Source: Cylindrodendrum hubeiense
Lineage: Eukaryota; Ascomycota; Sordariomycetes; Hypocreales; Nectriaceae
Direction of reading: 5' to 3'
NCBI GenBank assembly: GCA_014621425.1
Contig: JAANBB010000108.1
Span: 1 to 64,000, forward strand
Length of the DNA stretch: 64,000 nt
Each line of letters opens with the position of its first letter. Position 1 is the stretch's first letter. This document shows positions 59,797 to 64,000 of the stretch, piece by piece. The notes beneath the pieces were generated by a model, which was given only the letters and a program-made list of their open reading frames with translations, was not told where the DNA came from and made no database searches. The position numbers and the translations under genes were made by a program.

Positions 59797-62700
59797 ACCT
59801 AGAGAGTGGCTACGAGGAGGGCAAAACAGGACAGCCACTACGCAATTTCTTTGTCATTATAGATAGTCATTTATTTTAATCAGACATATGTCATCCATTC
59901 CTTTCTCGAATCCTCGGCTTTACTCGTGTCTATGTGATAAATACAGTGAGATATACAGCTTGCGGCTCAGACGAAGCAGGTGTATTACAGATGCCAAGGC
60001 CTTCTTGGCCGTCTTGGCCGTCTTGGCCGTCTTGGCATCGTCAAATCGATCTGACAAGGTCTTGGCTGAGATGTGCCGGGGTGGGAGGGACCGTTCGGCG
60101 ACACTACTGTCGATAGGCAAAGTTAGGATTTAGTGATCACCCTCACGTTGCCACGGAGAACTGCAAAGCTATAGCCAGTCGGGGCTGTGTCAAAGCAGAC
60201 TGGGGTGGGTCCGTAGCGCTGACGCCCAATTTTTTCGTTGGGAATTCGAGTTGATGCTGGGACCGAAACCGAGACCGGAGCCGAGCCTCATGGGACATTG
60301 CGCATGGCTGCGCTGCAGTGCTGGCACTAAGGTCCACATTTCTCGTCCGATCAAGCTCCATTTTGAGCCATAAGAATGGCAACCCGGGTCCAGCTTAGTG
60401 TCTAGCATGGCTTGTTTGTTCAAAACCTGATAGCTGATTTGTGAGGTCATTTTTCCACCATCCTGGCAGACGCCGGCTTATCCACGTTCTCTCTCAACAC
60501 TGCACATCTTATCAATGTCGTTTATTATTTCCCCATTTTCTCCGGGTTTATTGACCTCTTGCTTGTCGCACAACCGGCTGCTAAAAACGTGGCATTTTCG
60601 ACTGATGTGACTTGCAACGAGATAAAATAATACTGCGTTGGGTGGATTTGGTTGGCAAACAGGGATTGACCCATGAGCTCTACGTGCTGCTAGAGGTATG
60701 TATGGCAAATCCTGTCTCTTTCTTTGCTGGATCTCGCCATGTTTTTGCATATTGTTTTACAACAAAGCGATATTTACCTTATCATTATCAAGGGCCCATG
60801 CCCAATTGGTAGTAACGACATCAATACTCATCTTCACCCCAATCATATGATAAATAGGTTACCTAGAGTGTCATCCCACGTACTCAGTATTCAGGTTGCT
60901 AACAGCTTGGTTATTGTATAGTTTTGATCTGAAGACCCAGATTTTACAAGTCGAGACCACTACCCTATACCACCATTTCGTTGGCGGTATGGTTGGTTTT
61001 GTACAGCACACAGTTCAGGCCACCTCAGTACCTGTAAATAGTCTATTTTTTTTTTTTTTTTTTTCATAAATAATGCTCCGGCCTCAGGTTAGACGGGAGT
61101 GCGTGTAGGAAAATAGGAGCTTCAGTTACCTCGATTATTGAGAGTTGTACCAAGACTAGCGATACAGAGACGGACTAGATCCCCGTCTTTACAACCTATG
61201 AAGATGTCAAACTGCTTATACACTTGTTTTTGGAAATAATCCCACTTCTGCTGATAGCAATGGCACAGCTGAGGTCAGATCCCATCGCATGGCAAAGGAC
61301 CTCGCCGCTACTGTTACCATCAATAGACCGACCATATATCTACCTTCTGGTAGCGTTCCTGATGAATCCATCTAGTATTCCCAAACTGGGTTTCAACCTA
61401 TCGTACACATAGACCCAGGTAGTGACAATTGGCGTGAAAGTGCAGACAAAATCCTTGTCCGGGAGAAGACAGTATTTGCGGACGTCACGTTTGCGCGCAA
61501 GCTTCACGCCGTTGAAAAATAGAAATGGTCTTCGATATTATCGATATTATCGATAAAGCGGCGTGTAATTAACGTGGAATTTGCGTTTGTAACATACCGA
61601 GAGACAATGGAAGCTCGGTCGCGGAACTAGTCCTCATACTGGTTGGGGTGGTGGCGCGACAACCGTCAAATATTTCAGTTAATCACGCGGCAAGGGCTTA
61701 GGTTGGAAAGGAAAATTGTCTCGGCATCATGCTTTACGGCAAAAAGAATGGCATTGTTGGCATATTCATACTGCTGTCACCTGCATATTTCGCACCTCTT
61801 CAAGTTTAACATTTATGCTCAAGATCTATTCGCCGCAACGGATGCTTCGAAGGAAATTCGCCCATCCGAGATCAAAATTTCGAGGAGATGCTTCCGGCAT
61901 CTGCAAAATGATTCGAATATCACTTAGTGGCTTCCGGAAGTAATATGAACTGTTTTGCATCCGATTATATTCCAGGTACTTGAAGAATCCACATGACTTT
62001 TGACTATTGAATTAACCTTAATATGCTTACGATTGTGCTTATTATCCTTAATCCGGGCCTTGACTGGGTGTGCGAGAAGCATCTGTTTATATGGACCTAG
62101 CTTGATCGAAATCGGCCAAAATTGGTCACCAACCATGTCGATACGGGCACATAATGCAGAGCCATGTTTGAATTCAGATGATGAGTAGAGGCATGCAGAG
62201 TCTACCGACAGAACCCCAGCCATTGAGATAAATCATCAACCAGTATCGGCACAATGTGCTGGTACTGCAGGCCCATCCGTGCGAGGCTCCCATTCTTCGG
62301 CACCGATTCGGCAAAATCCCAACCCCGACGGTGGGCTATGTGGCCGCGCTCGGCGCAAATTTGAGGCAGCAGACGACGAATTACGCCATTTCAATTGGTG
62401 GTATGATGATTCAACTCCGCCTGCAATCGGCGTTTTGGACTAGTTCCGTGCTCCGAAGTCCGTCTTTGTCGTGGTCATGGATTAATGACATGGCCCCGGG
62501 CCCGGGGTTGGCCCAGATAACGCCGTTTGTCCCTGACTAAGAGAGCGGAAGCTACCGCGTATTGTGCAGTTGCTCCTTATTTACTCCGTAGTGCTTACTG
62601 ACTTGTAGGGGTTGATCATGAATACAGGAGGTGCCACGCAACTGGCGCGTGGCTTGGAGGTTGCAGGTTGCAGGTTACTGGAACTAGGCAGACGTTGATA

Positions 62701-62841
62701 ATTACTTGTTTTGTTCTGCTATCATTTTCCTGCTGCCTCATCATCTTCTCAACGCCAGTATTTACAGGCCGCTACGCGCTGTCCTGAGGCTCATCATGTG
62801 GCTCACCAATCTGCATTTCGACCAACACACTCCTCTCCGCC
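59797..62841. other. Long gene-poor region
   Basis: Three kilobases with no supported gene. It contains a 9-bp tandem repeat at 60004-60037, a T19 run at 61046-61064 and a TCGATATTA triplet near 61532-61555. Frames of 60-99 codons at 59888-62540 have no recognisable domains. The right end is the promoter of the glucosyltransferase gene. Confidence 0.45.
60004..60037. repeat. 9-bp tandem repeat (TTGGCCGTC)
   Basis: TTGGCCGTC is repeated three times, followed by a fourth partial copy ending in TTGGCATCG. It is a short minisatellite in non-coding DNA. Confidence 0.75.
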
Positions 62842-64000
62842 ATGTCTATCGCTGAAGAGAAGCCATTGATGGCGAGACAGCAAGCTTTACAGGAGCAGGC
62901 TTCGAGAACTGCTGACTCGGAGCCTCTTATTACTGACGGGTTCCAACTGCCAGATCTCGGTATGGATGATAGCCAACCGCCGCCCTACGGAGACCACCAC
63001 GATCATGTCCAATTTTCCCAACCCGGATTTGAGGCCGGCGCAGCGGTAAGAGGTAGGTCGGATTCTCACCCGATGTACGAATGGTATAACTGATAATGAA
63101 CTTGCAGGTGATGGGCGCATCAACATCAACATCAACACCAAGAACAGACGGCTGGCCGATCTCCTAGCTCCTACCATCCAAAACCAAGTTTCCACTCATA
63201 CCGAGCCCAATATCCCCTTCCTCACTCCTCCCTACGTCCCACCGAGCCTTGGTGGCCCGCCTGGCCAGGTCCCTCCCCCGCGACTCAATCTCGTCATCCA
63301 GATTGTCGGTTCTCGAGGCGATGTTCAGCCCTTTGTCGCCCTGGGGAAGGTCCTCAAAGATACATACGGCCATCGCGTTCGAATCGCGACCCATCCCACC
63401 TTCCAAAATTTCATTGAACAAAATGGCCTTGAATTCTTCAGTATTGGTGGTGATCCTACAGAGCTTATGGCGTTTATGGTCAAATACCCTGGGCTTATGC
63501 CTGGATTTGATGCAATTACCAGTGGTGAAGTGAGCAAGCGTAGGCGAGGGATCGAAGAGATCCTTATGGGATGCTGGCGGTCTTGCATTGAGGGAGGAAA
63601 TGGCCTTGGACCAGCACAAACCCTCGCCAAAAGTGAACCCCTTGATGCGAAGGGGGACTTATTTATTGCCCATGCAATAATTGCGAACCCCCCCAGCTTT
63701 GCTCATATTCACATTGCCGAGAAGTTGGGAATTCCACTTCACATGATGTTCCCGTGAGTTGATATCTTTTACCCGCTGATCTAGTTTGTTACAGGCGTCA
63801 CTTCGCATTCAGTGGAGTAAATCATTACTGTTGCCATGGTCAGCGATGCGATACAATTGCTGACCAGTGTACTAGAATGCCCTGGTCGCCTACGAGACTG
63901 TTTCCTCATCCCTTAGCAAACATCCAATCTTCAAATGCCGATGATGTTCTGACAAATTACTTGTCATATACATTGGTAGAAATGATGACCTGGCAAGGCC
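62842..64000 (+). CDS. Sterol 3-beta-glucosyltransferase-like UGT, 5' part
   Basis: Exons 62842-63052, 63108-63753 and 63876 to the window end (introns of 55 and 122 nt) are open and in phase; the gene continues past the edge. The N-terminal ~70 residues are polar. The GT1 N-terminal domain then begins with [21 protein letters not shown], the hallmark of sterol/ceramide glucosyltransferases of the Atg26 type. [15 protein letters not shown] and [15 protein letters not shown] follow. The third exon starts [15 protein letters not shown], the conserved acceptor-side segment. PH and GRAM domains of true Atg26 are absent, so this is the shorter fungal form. The UDP-glucose binding half is outside the window. 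Confidence 0.9.

Noticed and set aside
61046..61064. T19 run as a terminator or poly(A)-derived retroelement tail
   Set aside because: No retroelement sequence or target duplication lies beside it; simple slippage is enough.

Overview
This window is nuclear DNA of a filamentous ascomycete, most likely a eurotiomycete of the Aspergillus/Penicillium type (inferred from protein style and gene content). Genes are monocistronic and well spaced. Many are split by 44-122 nt introns with GT..AG ends and CTAAC/CTGAC branch sites. Zn2Cys6, DUF3425-bZIP, RTA1, KGG and sphingolipid-desaturase families are present. Two AT-rich tracts look like repeat-induced point mutation (RIP). There is no bacterial, CRISPR or rRNA signal, and I found no convincing tRNA gene.

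Layout: 1-0.6 kb, AT-rich repeat remnant. 1.6-3.9 kb, a small membrane protein and an alpha/beta hydrolase. 5.24-5.75 kb, a solo LTR-like element with a 4-bp target duplication; a second copy lies at 35.7-36.2 kb. 6.5-9.2 kb, two hydrophilic stress/conidiation-type proteins (His-rich and KGG). 9.6-11.2 kb, a decayed ankyrin-type protein gene. 12.7-14.5 kb, sphingolipid delta-8 desaturase. 15.8-16.3 kb, a small secreted protein. 18.1-21.1 kb, a transcription factor divergent from a full-length NDUFS7-like (complex I PSST) gene. 21.9-30.0 kb, two bZIP/DUF3425 genes and two paralogous SDR genes around an F-box gene. 30.6-31.7 kb, an unrecognised protein. 32.58-33.18 kb, a foldback MITE with an 8-bp target duplication. 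33.4-35.1 kb, a six-exon methionine aminopeptidase 2. 36.5-36.8 kb, a secreted cysteine-rich protein. 38.67-40.54 kb, a dead AT-rich element with 44-bp terminal repeats and a TA duplication. 40.9-41.9 kb, an NmrA/isoflavone-reductase-like protein. 45-55.2 kb, three transcription factors, an MFS transporter and a GNAT. 56.6-58.0 kb, a broken 14-TM-type MFS gene. 58.9-59.8 kb, an RTA1-like protein. 62.8 kb to the end, the 5' part of a sterol-glucosyltransferase-like gene.

The window reads as an accessory, probably subtelomeric or TE-rich, region. It carries seven regulators, few housekeeping genes and several pseudogenes and mobile elements. The most provocative feature is a pair of genes for conserved essential enzymes that are known drug targets: NDUFS7 (complex I) at 20.3 kb and MetAP2 (fumagillin target) at 33.4 kb. 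They lie 12.3 kb apart among regulators and SDRs. Extra copies of inhibitor targets are a known sign of self-resistance in fungal metabolite loci, but no PKS, NRPS or terpene cyclase is visible here, so this is only a hypothesis. Several genes (NDUFS7-like, MetAP2, the homeobox factor, the five-exon Zn2Cys6 factor, the 16-kb secreted protein) look broken in raw ORFs but become intact once introns are placed; the exon coordinates given are my manual splicing.
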